Source of the DNA: Phytophthora quininea
Lineage: Eukaryota > Oomycota > Peronosporomycetes > Peronosporales > Peronosporaceae
DNA length: 57,364 nucleotides
Reading direction: 5' to 3'
Assembly (NCBI GenBank): GCA_011947345.1
Contig: JAAVTG010000253.1
Coordinates: forward strand, 1-57,364
Both the position numbers and the translations under genes were made by a program. Positions 21,439 to 31,710 of this stretch are shown here, in pieces. Numbering within the stretch: position 1 is the stretch's first letter; the number at the start of each line of letters is the position of its first letter. Below the pieces are notes generated by a model. The model ran no database searches and had not been told where the DNA came from. It saw nothing but the letters and a program-made list of their open reading frames with translations.

Positions 21439-24002
21439 TCAGCTTCCCAGTACCGCTTTTACAGAGCGCAAGAATGGAGGCTTGATTGTCCGGACGTGAT
21501 CTCGCTGCGTTTCCACACTGTCATCGTCAGTACTGGTCGACGTTCCCAAAACACTCCAATTGATCACGCTAGCGGACTTATCAACTAGCTTCTTGATCAG
21601 AGCTTCAACACTGTACTGCGATCTTCGGGGTCCATCTCGATCCAGGCATCTTGTTTTCTTTCGAGGCCGTCCAGGTGGCTTTCGAGCTGGAAATCCTCGT
21701 AGCATAGCGGTCAAATTCACAGCGTCAACTAAATGCAAGCAGGCTAGCACATGTGCGCACAGCCAGCCGCAGTGGTAAAACTTCTTGCAGTCGCATTTGA
21801 ATTTGGCCCTCATCGTGATAATCTCGTTAATGGGCCAACAAGGAGAATCCCAGTTGTGCTCAAAGGAGATCCGCTTGACAACTTGTACGGGGTTCAACGA
21901 CAGGTAGCGAAGTTGAATGTTTTCAACCTTCTGATTCGCCCTCATGATTCCGTCGAGAGAGCGCTTGTACAGTCTTGCACGTGTCCCATCAACGTTGAGG
22001 CCGTGCACATTATCGTCACTGACCACATAGTAGTCGGCATTGAAGCAATACTCCTCAATCTTAGCGATCGCTCGTCTTGACTTTCCTCGGTGCTTGGGAT
22101 AGTGGTTTTCCTAGCGGCACAGGTTCACCGCGTCACGAAGAACCTCTGCGCTAACAGGACCACTAGCGTAGTGTCGAATACGATCCGTTCCAAAATCCAT
22201 CGCGCGCTGCATTAGAATATTTGGGAGTGTACCGGCAAGTACGTGACCAGTAGCAGCTCGAAGTTGGGAGGTAGCCGTCTCTTTAATCGTATGGTGGTGC
22301 GACTCGATAGGGTTTTGGTTGGGTACAATCCCTGGAGCATCGCTTGCTGTGGAGAACCAGAGATCCCACGGATCTACCAGATATCCGTCTTCCAACCACG
22401 TCGCATACTCGGATTCCCCAACGATGACCAGTTCGTGGTTACAAGATTGGCCAACGCTTCGAATTGCTCGAAGGATCTAGCCACACTGAGATAGTCGAGT
22501 TGCGGCTTTGTGCTATCGTCGTACCGGTCTGCGTCGCTCAACATTCCTTTCATACCGCGTGCATTCCTGTCCAAATGTGGCCAGCAGTTCAATAGTTTGA
22601 TCTCCGGCCAAACCTCGCGGAACGCGTTCGCAATCGCCAAGGAATGGTCCATGGAGCCGAAATGAACCTCCAACGTTGCGCCAAAAAATCATAGCTGCGA
22701 TCTTTCACGACCCTAAACAAACTAGCGTACGCAAACATTGTTTCCGTCCGAACAAACATGAACGCAGCAGGATAGAATTTCTGCTGATACTTATTTCTTG
22801 ATGTGTACCGCACGCCATACGTTCCAAAGGAAACGAGAGTCCAACCACCAAAATGCAGTTTGTATGTTCCATCTGTCGCCGCAAGGACCTCGCCTTGTTC
22901 GCCGATCAGCATGCGCGGTATCGTTCGAAACAGACGTCGCAACGTGAATACAAAGCCAACTGACATATCCCCATTCTCCAGCTTGTCTGTAAAACAATCC
23001 AAAACGAGGAGTTCGTTCTGGTATTGAAGCGACTTGTGCGTGATCTCGAGCGAGTCTTCATGTACGTGGTACGCCATATCTTTGAGAAACTTGGTCTTCG
23101 TAAGGCACATTCTCGGTGAAGCCCACTCCATTATATCCGCGTAGCTGGTGATGTCGAATTCGCCGCACTTTCTCAACTTGTGGGGTCGATGTTTTAGCTG
23201 CGAAACCGAAGGCAGCAGCGCCAAAATATCTTGCTTGTTCTGGTACTTCATTTGGAGCCTGGTCAAGAACTGGGTCGGTGTCTGGCCACCAAGCAGCAGG
23301 TTGTCAACTTCCACGAGCAGTGGTTTATGAATACCCGTTCGCTGGGATTGAATCGGTGCCAGCTCGGTCGTGTGAGTACCGCTCCGAAACAGGCGGAACT
23401 GTCCACTGCGCTCATTCTTAATCCGAGCTTCTGCTGTGAAGTCAACATGTGACGTGCACACCAGTCGTGTAGAAGAGCATCCACCCGTTGAAATCGAGAA
23501 CCGGGCATTCTCTAACCCATCAAGAACCGCCCGAGCTTCCGCCTTTGTTCCGAACGTGATTGGGTGAGAGAGCTCTCCTCAGCTACTCAAATCGCCGTTT
23601 TGGTTCTTCACCAACATTGACGTCAATATCGTCGTGGTCTGCGCCCTCGCTTTCGTACAAGTAGTCGCTCTCGCTGGAGGAGACTGCGAACTGGTCGTTG
23701 TCGTCTTCATTCTGGGGTGTCGCACTGCTGGCATCGCTGCTGTTAGTCGCGTCAGCTGGTTGATGGTGAGGAGTGATGTCTCCAGCGAAATCCTCGCTCT
23801 CATGGGATGATGCTGACGATAAACTGTTGTCAGGCGGTGAAGCGACGACGTTATCATCACTGACGGCTGGAGATATTAGAGACGCGACAACAGTAGATGT
23901 CGGCGAAGTAGCGGTAGCAGGGATTGTTTCTGGGACGGCGTCTCTTTCGCTGGCATTGGACGGCTGGCGCGAGCGTCTTCGGGAAGATCTGCGAAGCCTC
24001 AT
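21439..24002 (-). pseudogene. Mutator-like (MULE) transposase with SWIM zinc finger, frame-broken
   Basis: Reading the minus strand from about 24002: an acidic Ser-rich leader, then a frame starting near 23560 (FGTKAEARAVLDGLENARF), then the MULE catalytic core (LAATDGTYKLHFGGWTLV with the first Asp; FYPAAFMFVRTETMFAY; after a frame change near 22685, HFGSMDHSLAIANAF with the second Asp, KLLNCWPHLDRNARG). A linker follows with PNQNPIESHHHTIK at 22310, which holds the expected Glu. The C-terminus has a SWIM finger, CDCKKFYHCGWLCAHVLAC, and a PPGRPRKK AT-hook-like patch. At least three frame changes are present. I could not define terminal repeats. Family assignment is solid from the SWIM finger plus DDE context. 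Confidence 0.7.
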
Positions 24003-24491
24003 AGTGCTGGTGGCAGCGCGACAGTCGTTGGTGTGGCCGAGACGACAGCTGACAGCGCAAGAAAGTGTGGGAGGTGGTCGGAGGTGCTAGGCGAAGGGAA
24101 ACTGGGGGCTTCTGGGTGCTGGGGCTTGTACTTGCTGGCTTGATAGCAAATTGATGAATGAGAAGGCTACAACGATAGCCTTGCATGTTGAGCTAGCTTT
24201 ACTACGTGGAATTTCCGTAAACCATGCGTACAAACGCTGCTATAGAGCCGCAGAATTTGCAAGCAGCATTCTCAACATTTTCTTGGTAACTGTACAAATA
24301 CGAACTCCTATATACAACTGAACATTATCGGTAGAAAACCAGTGTTTGAAATGCCAGAAAGTTTTTGTATATTGAAAACGTTACTACTGAACTGTCTAGA
24401 AAAAGGAAAATATGAAGAAAAACGTTTTCTGGTGGATAGTTAGCTTCAGTCACTAAAATCAATTTCTTCGTCGCATGACTGGCTGTAATAA
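24003..24491. other. Intergenic, probable MULE flank
   Basis: No gene recognised. The left part is a shadow of the Ser-rich MULE leader; the rest is AT-rich with no clear ends. Confidence 0.3.
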
Positions 24492-24622
24492 TCATCGGGG
24501 TAGGTCGGCGCGGCCCGCAACGAATTCCGGTGTTCGTTGACGTGGAGGGCCGCACATCAACTCATCCGAGTCGTAATCGTCCGTGTCGCAGTCGTACAAC
24601 GGCTGGCGACCCTGACGGTATC

Positions 24623-24629
24623 GTCTCAG
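24623..24629. repeat. hAT target-site duplication, left
   Basis: GTCTCAG, identical to 27782-27788 on the other side. Seven bases match; hAT elements usually make eight. Confidence 0.75.
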
Positions 24630-27600
24630 CAGTGTTGGTAAAAGCCAGGGTTTCGGCCAAACCAGTAAAGTCCGTCCCAGCCGATTGGCCGATTGGGCCG
24701 GCCGCAGGCCGAAACCCCAGGTTTCGGCCACGATTTTAACTCTTGTTTTATCAACTAATATTTACTGTCAAGTACTAGTAGACGTGTGGCTCGTACCAGA
24801 AACCGTCCCGACGCCGCGTGCGCCCCTGTGCAGCAGCAGAAGGCGGAGGAGGCGTCGTCCACTGAGGCGCAGAGCACCAGCAACAGCAGCAGTTGTAGAT
24901 AGTGCCGTCCACTGCGGCGCCGAGCACCAGCATCACCAAAAGGAGGAGATGGCCCCGTCCACTGTGGCCCCGAGCAGCAGTAGGAGCAGGCGCAGTTGGG
25001 GGCGGCGTGTGTGTTGGCCCCAAGCAGTAGCAGAAAGCGTAGAGTGAAGGAAGGCAAGCGTGCAGTGAATCAATTGTATTAAAAATATGCATTAGAAAAG
25101 CTCCTCCAATTTTACTTTCTGGCTACGGAAACCTGTAAGCGACTTCTCCTGTGGAAAATTGGCGTCATTCTCAGCTGGAAATTCGTGAAGTATTGGAGCG
25201 GGTATATCTTCATATTCATCGTCGGTAGGCTTTCCATCATTGCTGTTGCGGTCCTCAAAACCTTCACTAATTTCTGCATCGTCGAAAACTTCTTCCAGAT
25301 ACTCTGCCCAGAGCTGTAGAGTCTCCGAACCACCAGCACGATCACCAGGATCCTCGCCATCACTCTCCCCGTCCTCACATGCATGCATTCTTTCAGGTGA
25401 AGGAACTAAATCAACTGCATCGCCAACTATCTCTCGTTCTTCAGGGCTAATTAAAAGTTTTCTTCGTGGATCTTGTGCAGAATCATTGAGGGCCCGTTGT
25501 CGTACGTGTTTAGCAATTGTTTCAAAGGCTAATGCCTTGTTCCATCCCAATCGGTTACGTTTGGCAGTATGTATCAAACCAAGAGCACTAAAAAGTCGCT
25601 CACAGGTCGCAGTATTGACAGCAATTGATAGAACAGCAATCGCTAGCTGTGGTAGCAGGCTGTGTGGCTTTCGCGTTTGTATGTAGGCCCAATATTTCCA
25701 CGGACACGCAAATTCAGACGCTTTAACCTTTGTAAATTTACCCTTCATCCAATCAAACACGTCATCTCTGATAGTTCCAACGTCTTCAGTAGAAAATAGT
25801 CGACGGTAATAATATACAGCAATTGCTGGTATAGCTCCAGCCCCAGATATCTTCGTAGCTGGCAGCTCACGGGCCGTGGCAATGTACGTAGGATGTAGAG
25901 CAAGGCCTAACATGAAAAGTGGCTGTTCACACTGTGCCCATCTGTCTTCTATGCATTTCACTAACTGAACTCCATGTACCACATCAGCCTTAAAACCTAA
26001 GTAAATGTCCCGGTATGAGATAACGACATCGCCCACAGAGTTTTCGTCTCGCTGCAATCTGTATGATGCGTATGAGAGAGGTGCAATTACAGCTTCAGCT
26101 ATTTTTAGTTCTGACCAAAATTTAGGGTCCCCAAGAACTTGTAACTTGTCCGGGTAATCATCATCTTTTTGTAGTTTCGATGGAGCCATTTCAAAGCCGA
26201 CTTAACACACAAAATTGAGGCAAAACAGCCCTGCATTGAGTTCCATCTCATTTCACACAGTGTCCTCAATCCAAGCTCCCGTCCATAAAAATTTTTCATC
26301 AAAATTCGTACTCGTTTTAGCCACTTAGCAGAGGAGCCATTGATAATGTTCACAACTGTCGCCGCTTTAACCGCAACGTCTTGAAAGGACGTTTTTAGGA
26401 CTGCTTTAACAAGGTTGTTAACGTCGTGAGCGAAACAGAATAGGAAAACAATCTGGGGCCACCGCAACGCCAAAATCCTCCTAGCCCTTCCACATTGCCC
26501 TGCATTATCTGTAACTATAGCACCCACGTTCCACTTCTCGTCCAGCGCCCGCTGCAGTAGTTTTTCCAGGTCTTGAGCAATAGCAATCCCATCGTGGCGA
26601 TCGCCAACAGACTCCAGGGAGTAGGTGAGAAGCACGGCGAAGAGCACCAGTTGTGCCCTAACAAATGGACCTTTGACAAGTTTTGCCATACATCAGAAGA
26701 AAGGTTAACACGACCACCAGAGTCCATCTGAACCACTTCTAAATTTTGAACGTCCTTCGTTGAACATCGTTCCGCGTGCTCCTTAAGAACCCTGCCGCCC
26801 AAGACACGTCCAGACGGCAGCACATCGCTCACCCCAGGACACAACAGCTCTAGAAATCGGCGTACTGAACCCTGCTCCACAAACCTATCCGGTAGGTGCT
26901 GGTCAGCGTGTAGTTCCACTAACGAACGCTCCACTTCTTTGATTTCCAACTTCGAAAACTGTCTTTTCGTTTCTTCTTATGCGGCGATTCTTTTCTGTGC
27001 TTTGGTGCCACCAGTAGGGTTCGCCGGGCGCGAGAAGAGTTTGCTTTGGGAGCCCTGACCACTGCATTTCGCTTCACAGCACTATGAGACCGTGTCCGCG
27101 TTGCAATAGATTGTGGCGAAGCTACATCTCTGCGCGACGGCGTTTCTGGTGGGGACGTTGAATTAGCTGAAAGTGGCGATGACGGAAGCAACTGTGCCGC
27201 AGCGTAGTGTTGACACTTGGACAAGTGGCTGCGAAAATTCCTTGGCCTTCCAATGGTCAGTTTCGGAGCACTATGATCGACATCGTTAACGAATGCTGCC
27301 CTGCAATAAATGCACTCGTACATTCGGTTGCCGTCTTTTGCTTCGTCAAGGTCCTCTCGAACTTTGAAATGTACCACCTCCGAACCGTTTGGCCGGCCAC
27401 CGCGCTGTCCAACCATGTTTAAGTTTCCACACTGGGTGCAGCCAACTCCACCTCCAAGTGCTGCTGCTCGGGCCAACACACGCACCGACGACAACAGCGC
27501 CTGCTCCTGCTGATGCGCGGGGCCAACTCACACACCGACGTCAACTGCGCTCGCACCTGCTGCTGCTCGGGGCCACACACAGCAGCGCACTGCTGCTTGC

Positions 27601-27781
27601 TTGGAAGAAACTTTGCGCTCTTCTGGCTTCTGGCTTCTTTTGACTAAAACTTAGGGGGATTTTGAAGGAGAATTTCGGCCGGCGGCCATTGGCCTGGCTG
27701 GCCGTTTGGCCGAAACCAGAGGGCAAAACTAGTTTCGGCCGGCCATTGGCCGAAACCGTTTAGGCCCTTCTGCGAACACTG
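24630..27781. mobile_element. hAT-superfamily DNA transposon, complete (3152 bp)
   Basis: Ends are short inverted repeats (left CAGTGTTGG..., right ...GAACACTG), flanked by a 7-bp direct repeat GTCTCAG. Subterminal regions at both ends carry clusters of the TTTCGGCC/GGCCGAAA octamer in both orientations, likely transposase-binding sites. Just inside lie longer imperfect repeats of a Gly/Cys-codon-like unit (about 24830-25030 and 27460-27600), which are inverted copies of each other. The single gene is a BED-finger hAT transposase on the minus strand. Confidence 0.85.
25092..27416 (-). CDS. hAT transposase with BED zinc finger
   Basis: The start ATG is at 27416. A BED-type finger follows: YECIYCRAAF, then HLSKCQHY (Cys-x2-Cys...His-x4-Cys/His). 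A basic linker lies near 26960-27060. The RNase-H-like core comes next, with SGGRVNLSSDVW (first Asp), GAIVTDNAGQCGRARRIL (second Asp), FCFAHDVNNLVKAVL and MRWNSMQGC. The C-terminal hAT dimerisation domain (LAIAVLSIAVNTATCERLFSALG, KRNRL) contains the third catalytic position and is followed by an acidic tail to 25092. Frame changes near 26945, 26650 and 26180 mean introns or indels. Most of the catalytic signature is kept. It makes cut-and-paste transposase acting in the nucleus. Confidence 0.75.
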
Positions 27782-27788
27782 GTCTCAG
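27782..27788. repeat. hAT target-site duplication, right
   Basis: GTCTCAG directly following the right terminus; see 24623-24629. Confidence 0.75.
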
Positions 27789-28007
27789 GTCGACCAACAT
27801 GCGGTCGATCTCGCGCGCTTGGAGGCGGATGGTGTCCTCCGCCACCACCAGCTGCTGCTGGATATCCATGATGAAGTCGACGATGCCGGCGGTGGCGGAG
27901 CGGAGGCGGCGGATGTAGCTCATTGGGAAATTGGAAGTGAGCGCCGCCGTCGCTGCGCCATTGCCGGCATCGTTGACTTGTAAGAAATACGGATTATATA
28001 ATCGCAC

Positions 28008-28490
28008 GTTAATGTATGTTATTTCTTTGTAATTTCCTCGTGCATTCTTGAACCCGCTACAGCGCCCTAGTATTGCTCCACGAGCAGCAATACTAGCCGC
28101 TGGCTCTAAAAGGAGCCGGCTGCAATAGAAAAATCTTCTAGCAAGAAACGTAGCCTAACATTGTAAATAAAAAGTTTTCCCCGAACTCTACCGACGTCTT
28201 GAAATGATTCCGCGATCATGGAGAGAGGGACTTTCCCTCGGTAGCTGTCCTTGGAAGAGTGTATTTCAACAAACCGATGTCTACTGCAACACAAGAGCCA
28301 TTCTTCAGTGTAAGCGGATACATTATCAACGATTTTCTCACATGTCTTGACGACAAACGTGCAGAAATGCTTTATCTTATGAGATCAAACAGGCAAAAGT
28401 ACAAAAGACTACTGCAAAGTCAGCAAGATAGCTAGGTATTGATACTGTATCAAGAGTATCATAGCGATATTGATACATGCGATTGAATTT
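28008..28490. other. No gene recognised
   Basis: About 480 bp with only short open frames. The right edge is rich in GATA/TATC words (repeated GATAC and GTATC), continuing to a perfect hairpin at 28531-28551. Confidence 0.35.
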
Positions 28491-29177
28491 TCAAACATCA
28501 AACTCACTCTCGTGATGCGATTGTGGCTGTTGTATCAGTATCACTGATACAGCTTGTATCTCCGCTGATGCGAAGCTCTGAGCAGGAAGCCAAGACAAAT
28601 CGATGTACTTTGAGCGGTCTTCCTCTCTGGACTTGGATCTCTCTTCGATAGACGCTTTGACTTCCCCAGGTGATCTGCGGCGTCTGATGGTAGGCGCGAC
28701 TACTCTCGTTTCGCCGCACACCACTCGGACTTGCAGACCTTGGTGACCGAACACTAAAGGCTTTGGTGTGCTTCTTCTTTGAAGTGCCTGGGCGGGTCGA
28801 TTTTGATTATCTGTGATTGCGCTTGATGCTGGGCTCTGTGGAGACACAAGCGCTACCAGAGAATGAATCGATTCCTCTTCTGTGGAGCGCAAAAGCCGAT
28901 GGATAGTGCTGGTTTCTTCTGGAGGCTTGGGGAGCAAACGCCGAGCTGATCGACATCGTTGGTGGAATAGGCTTGCGGGAGTGATTCGGGACGAACGAGG
29001 CTGCTGCGATAGTAACGTGGTTAGCGGAGGGGTTCGATGCGGGGCTGTCGTGGGGTTGAAAAGTGTGAGCTGGAGCGCGCCGTCGTCCAGCAAAAAACCT
29101 CGCTCGTGCTCTCCCACTTCCTCGTACCTCGAGACCGCAGACGTGGTTATTTGTGCCTCTGCCAACTCGTCGAACAA
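28491..29177 (-). CDS. Hypothetical Pro/Ser/Arg-rich protein crossing the right-arm inner border
   Basis: A 228-codon open frame without an ATG at its upstream end, rich in Ser, Pro, Arg and Gln (RRRRSPGEVKASIEERSKSREEDRSK). It runs through the inner border of the inverted duplication at 29119, where the left arm loses similarity. No domain recognised. It may be the end of a longer gene whose 5' part lies in the arm, or chance. Confidence 0.25.
   Translation of the reverse strand: MFDELAEAQITTSAVSRYEEVGEHERGFLLDDGALQLTLFNPTTAPHRTPPLTTLLSQQPRSSRITPASLFHQRCRSARRLLPKPPEETSTIHRLLRSTEEESIHSLVALVSPQSPASSAITDNQNRPAQALQRRSTPKPLVFGHQGLQVRVVCGETRVVAPTIRRRRSPGEVKASIEERSKSREEDRSKYIDLSWLPAQSFASAEIQAVSVILIQQPQSHHESEFDV
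28531..28551. repeat. Perfect 9-bp stem hairpin
   Basis: TGTATCAGT, loop ATC, ACTGATACA. Surrounded by further TATC/GATA words. Confidence 0.6.
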
Positions 29178-29338
29178 GACCGCACAGACACTTCAGCGAG
29201 AAGATACACAATTAGATCGATGCATTGCAATTGTTTTCCCAAGAAATTGACATTGTTCCAATATTGGTTGTGTCGAGCGTCTCGACAACAATCCAAAAAC
29301 AATGGATATTGTCCGATGCCTGCGCCGATTCTGAGCAA

Positions 29339-29362
29339 TGATCTCATTTTTGTGTAATTGTC
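29339..29362 (+). promoter_or_regulatory. Possible oomycete initiator region of the RXLR gene
   Basis: A TCATTTTTGTGTAATTG stretch about 170-190 bp upstream of the effector start resembles the oomycete transcription-start signature (TCATT-type initiator followed by a T-rich flank). The left arm has one T fewer in the run. Pattern resemblance only. Confidence 0.3.
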
Positions 29363-29532
29363 ATCATTTATTCATCGGATCCAGTACTTTTGTAGTTGAC
29401 GATGCCACCGCCAGGCCAAGACCCTCGAGTCGAGTCGAGAGAAGTCGCGTCTCGGTTTCTACTGGTTCCGGTCTCACTTTTCAATTTGCTTCCGCACACC
29501 CAAGCCCCCCACTCAACCCTTCCAGCCTCACC

Positions 29533-29964
29533 ATGCGCGTCAGCTCTATCCTGCTCATGGCCGCCGCCGCTCTCCTCGCCACTTGCAACATCGCGTCGGC
29601 TTCGGACAATACCAAACTGTCCGTGATGACCCAGGCTGAGGCTGTGGAGGCCGTCGATACTGTCCCCGCCAAGAGGTTCCTGCGCAGCAAGCAGCAGTAT
29701 ATTGAGGACGACAGCGACCTGGATGATGACGATGACCAGAACGACGACGACGACCAGGACGAGGAGCGCTGGGCTGGGATTTCCATCAAAGCAATGGGAA
29801 AAACCGACCGCGCCTTGTTGAAGAGCAACAAAGTCCGCTCGAACACGCTGAAGAAGTGGCTGAGAAAAGGCAAGGACCCGTCGACGCTAGAGACCAATGG
29901 TATCCTCACTCAAAGCACCATCGATCTGTACACGAGGCTCTACAATCTCAAGTACGGCGCGTAG
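29533..29964 (+). CDS. RXLR-dEER secreted effector, intact
   Basis: A 143-residue protein. Residues 1-23 or so form a signal peptide (MRVSSILLMAAAALLATC...). The host-translocation region has RFLR at 48-51, then a strongly acidic Asp-rich stretch, then EER at 77-79 preceded by Asp-Gln-Asp, a textbook RXLR-dEER N-terminus. The C-terminal effector part (about 64 residues) begins WAGISIKAMGKTDRALLK, includes KVRSNTLKKWLRKGKD and ends LYNLKYGA. It is short, and I cannot assign WY folds with confidence. The start is the only ATG giving the signal peptide. RXLR proteins are secreted by oomycete pathogens and act inside plant cells; the host target here is unknown. Single exon. A frameshifted copy lies in the other arm. 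Confidence 0.93.
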   Translation: MRVSSILLMAAAALLATCNIASASDNTKLSVMTQAEAVEAVDTVPAKRFLRSKQQYIEDDSDLDDDDDQNDDDDQDEERWAGISIKAMGKTDRALLKSNKVRSNTLKKWLRKGKDPSTLETNGILTQSTIDLYTRLYNLKYGA

Positions 29965-30626
29965 GCTTGGCATTCCATTCCAGTGCATTGGCATCCATTG
30001 CAATCGCTAAACCCAGCAGACTGTTCACTTTCGCTTACGATTTCTACCATTCTTCATGCGGTTTAAGTCCCAAATCTTGATTTTCGATCTTTTCTCGAAA
30101 CGTTGTTCGACTTGACTCAAGTCGTAGACTTCTCGCAGTTGGACATTACCTGAGTTGTGTTGTTCGAGCTACCTCGAGAAGTGGCGTCCGAAGCCTTCTC
30201 TAACGTAACATCGGCCTTCACGACGTGCTTCAGCCGGTTGCGGCAGCGTCGCGTGCAGCTCGCCGAGGAGCAGCAGGAAGATCTACGAACGCTTCTCCGG
30301 GGCAGTCATGGTGGAGCTGCTGCTGCTGCGACGACGTCCTGGAGAGTGATCCACGACCGTCGAATACCACTGACAGACACACAACGCGCAGGTCATCGGT
30401 AGTTATTAGATATACATACCCGGCTTTCGTATCATATTGGAAGCTTGAACAAGTATCGTCGACCAGCTGGCAGAACATCTCCAATGTCTCCAACGATTGC
30501 AGTCGCGAGATCCAAGTCAATTCCAACAGCACCAGCACGACAAGCTCGATATGACTTTGCAAATAGAAATCCCAACGCTTCATTTCGAGAGATTGTTTCC
30601 CTGTTACCACCTCCCTGTCGTCTCCG

Positions 30627-31013
30627 TCAGCCAGACAAATATGTCTCCCTCATTACACGGCGAATTGTCTGGTGGGCCCACCCATTCCATCCACGACAAT
30701 CGACTTCTTCTTCGTCAGGGTTACACAGGATACGACAACACCCAATCTGGTCCATGGCTGCTCGGGCTTCGCTCTCGAGCTCGCAGCGACACACCCGCAC
30801 ATTGCCGGCTCCTTCTTCCGTAGCCACGATCCAGTAGCGGTCCTTCACATCTCCGGCGTTGCGTGGATTGTACGCACTGATGTACTCGTGCTGGAAGCTC
30901 CGGCACGTCTTGACGATCCCAGCCACCCCAAAACCAACCGCAGCAGCGCCTCCAACAGCTGAAGCGGCAATACCCAGCGGCACAGCACCAGTAGCATCCA
31001 TGCTTTGCAGCAC
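30627..31013 (-). CDS. Hypothetical protein in right arm
   Basis: The same 128-codon frame as 15081-15467 in the left arm: a Gly/Ala-rich hydrophobic N-terminus followed by a Cys- and acidic-residue-containing soluble part. It is unchanged at protein level between arms, which fits a recent duplication. Unrecognised. Confidence 0.35.
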   Translation of the reverse strand: MLQSMDATGAVPLGIAASAVGGAAAVGFGVAGIVKTCRSFQHEYISAYNPRNAGDVKDRYWIVATEEGAGNVRVCRCELESEARAAMDQIGCCRILCNPDEEEVDCRGWNGWAHQTIRRVMRETYLSG

Positions 31014-31336
31014 AGCGCCGCAGTCGCCGCATCAGTCGAATTGACAGTAATTCCAGGTGGACGCGAAACCAATGGCTCGGATGACTGGCACCATTGAGGC
31101 AGTCGCGGCACTTCCGACGACAGCTCTTGCCCAAGCACCCACCGCCAGTGCTTTTCGGAGACTTGGGTGTCGTTGCTCATTATAGTCCGCGGAGATTTCG
31201 CAATTCTCGTGTTGTGCGTAACTTTCTCTACCTGGCTTAATTTGGCTGTATGTTTCGCGCTGCATCTTTGCTGGCGCTCCGTCGAGCACGCGGTTTTACA
31301 CTCCGTTTGCCCAGAAATTCATACTTCGGCAGGTTC

Positions 31337-31710
31337 TTAACGTATTTCGACCGTATTGAATCCGTACCTGATAGTCCCATTTCTCTTCCTCCCGACACGT
31401 AACTCGTGTATCAATACTTCCATCTCTCCAGCAAAGCTGTGGATAATCGACTGGAGGCGTTCGTTGGACGCGCAATCCTTGGCCCAGAGTGCAACGTATT
31501 TCAGGACGCTGATTCCGACTCGAACGAGAACCGAATTTTGGCTCGCAATTGCTTTCAAACGGAGGAGCACATCAGGCAAGACTTCATTTCTCTTTGTCAC
31601 TGGTAACCGATGCAAGATTTTCAATCACATTCAAGCAGTTCTTCGAGTCTAAAGAGTCGGGCAAAGCAAAGGTGTCGATAGCCTCATTTGACTGCCTTTT
31701 CAACTTCTTC
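31337..31710 (-). pseudogene. Cluster family CF5, module fragment
   Basis: The minus strand encodes one module: DTFALPDSLDSKNCLNVIENL, then LPVTKRNEVLPDVLLRLKAI, VRVGISVLKYVALWAKDC and NERLQSIIHSFAGEMEVLI. This is the family pattern of Leu-Pro...Arg...Pro-x-Val-Leu, then Val-x-x-Trp-Ala, then a terminal helix. The inner 131 bp are shared with the left arm (14627-14757), where the rest of the module is absent. No N-terminal domain or linker is attached. Confidence 0.55.

Larger units (their letters stand above)
24492..28007 (-). pseudogene. Small ORF interrupted by the hAT element
   Basis: Two minus-strand pieces, 27782-28007 and 24492-24622, read as one frame once the hAT element and one copy of its 7-bp target duplication are disregarded. 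The first piece has a coiled-coil-like stretch (AEDTIRLQAREIDRMLVDL), the second an acidic part (YDCDTDDYDSDELMCGPP) and a stop. The combined open length is 119 codons including stop. I do not recognise the protein. The exact frame match across the insertion indicates that it was coding when the element landed. Confidence 0.5.
29119..31467 (-). repeat. Inverted duplication, right arm (2349 bp)
   Basis: Reverse-complement partner of 14627-16973, nearly identical. It carries the intact RXLR gene. Both borders lie inside longer reading frames that continue outward on this side only (a cluster-family fragment at 31337-31710 and the frame 28491-29177), which suggests that this arm is the original and the left arm the copy. 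Confidence 0.9.

Noticed and set aside
24755..25092. Cys/Leu/Pro-rich small frames at the left end of the hAT element
   Set aside because: Produced by the subterminal minisatellite; no start context or domain.
16974..29118. LTR retrotransposon or single composite element between the inverted arms
   Set aside because: No reverse transcriptase, integrase or LTR pair seen; the spacer is three unrelated DNA-transposon genes, two of them with their own ends, so the arms are not the ends of one element.
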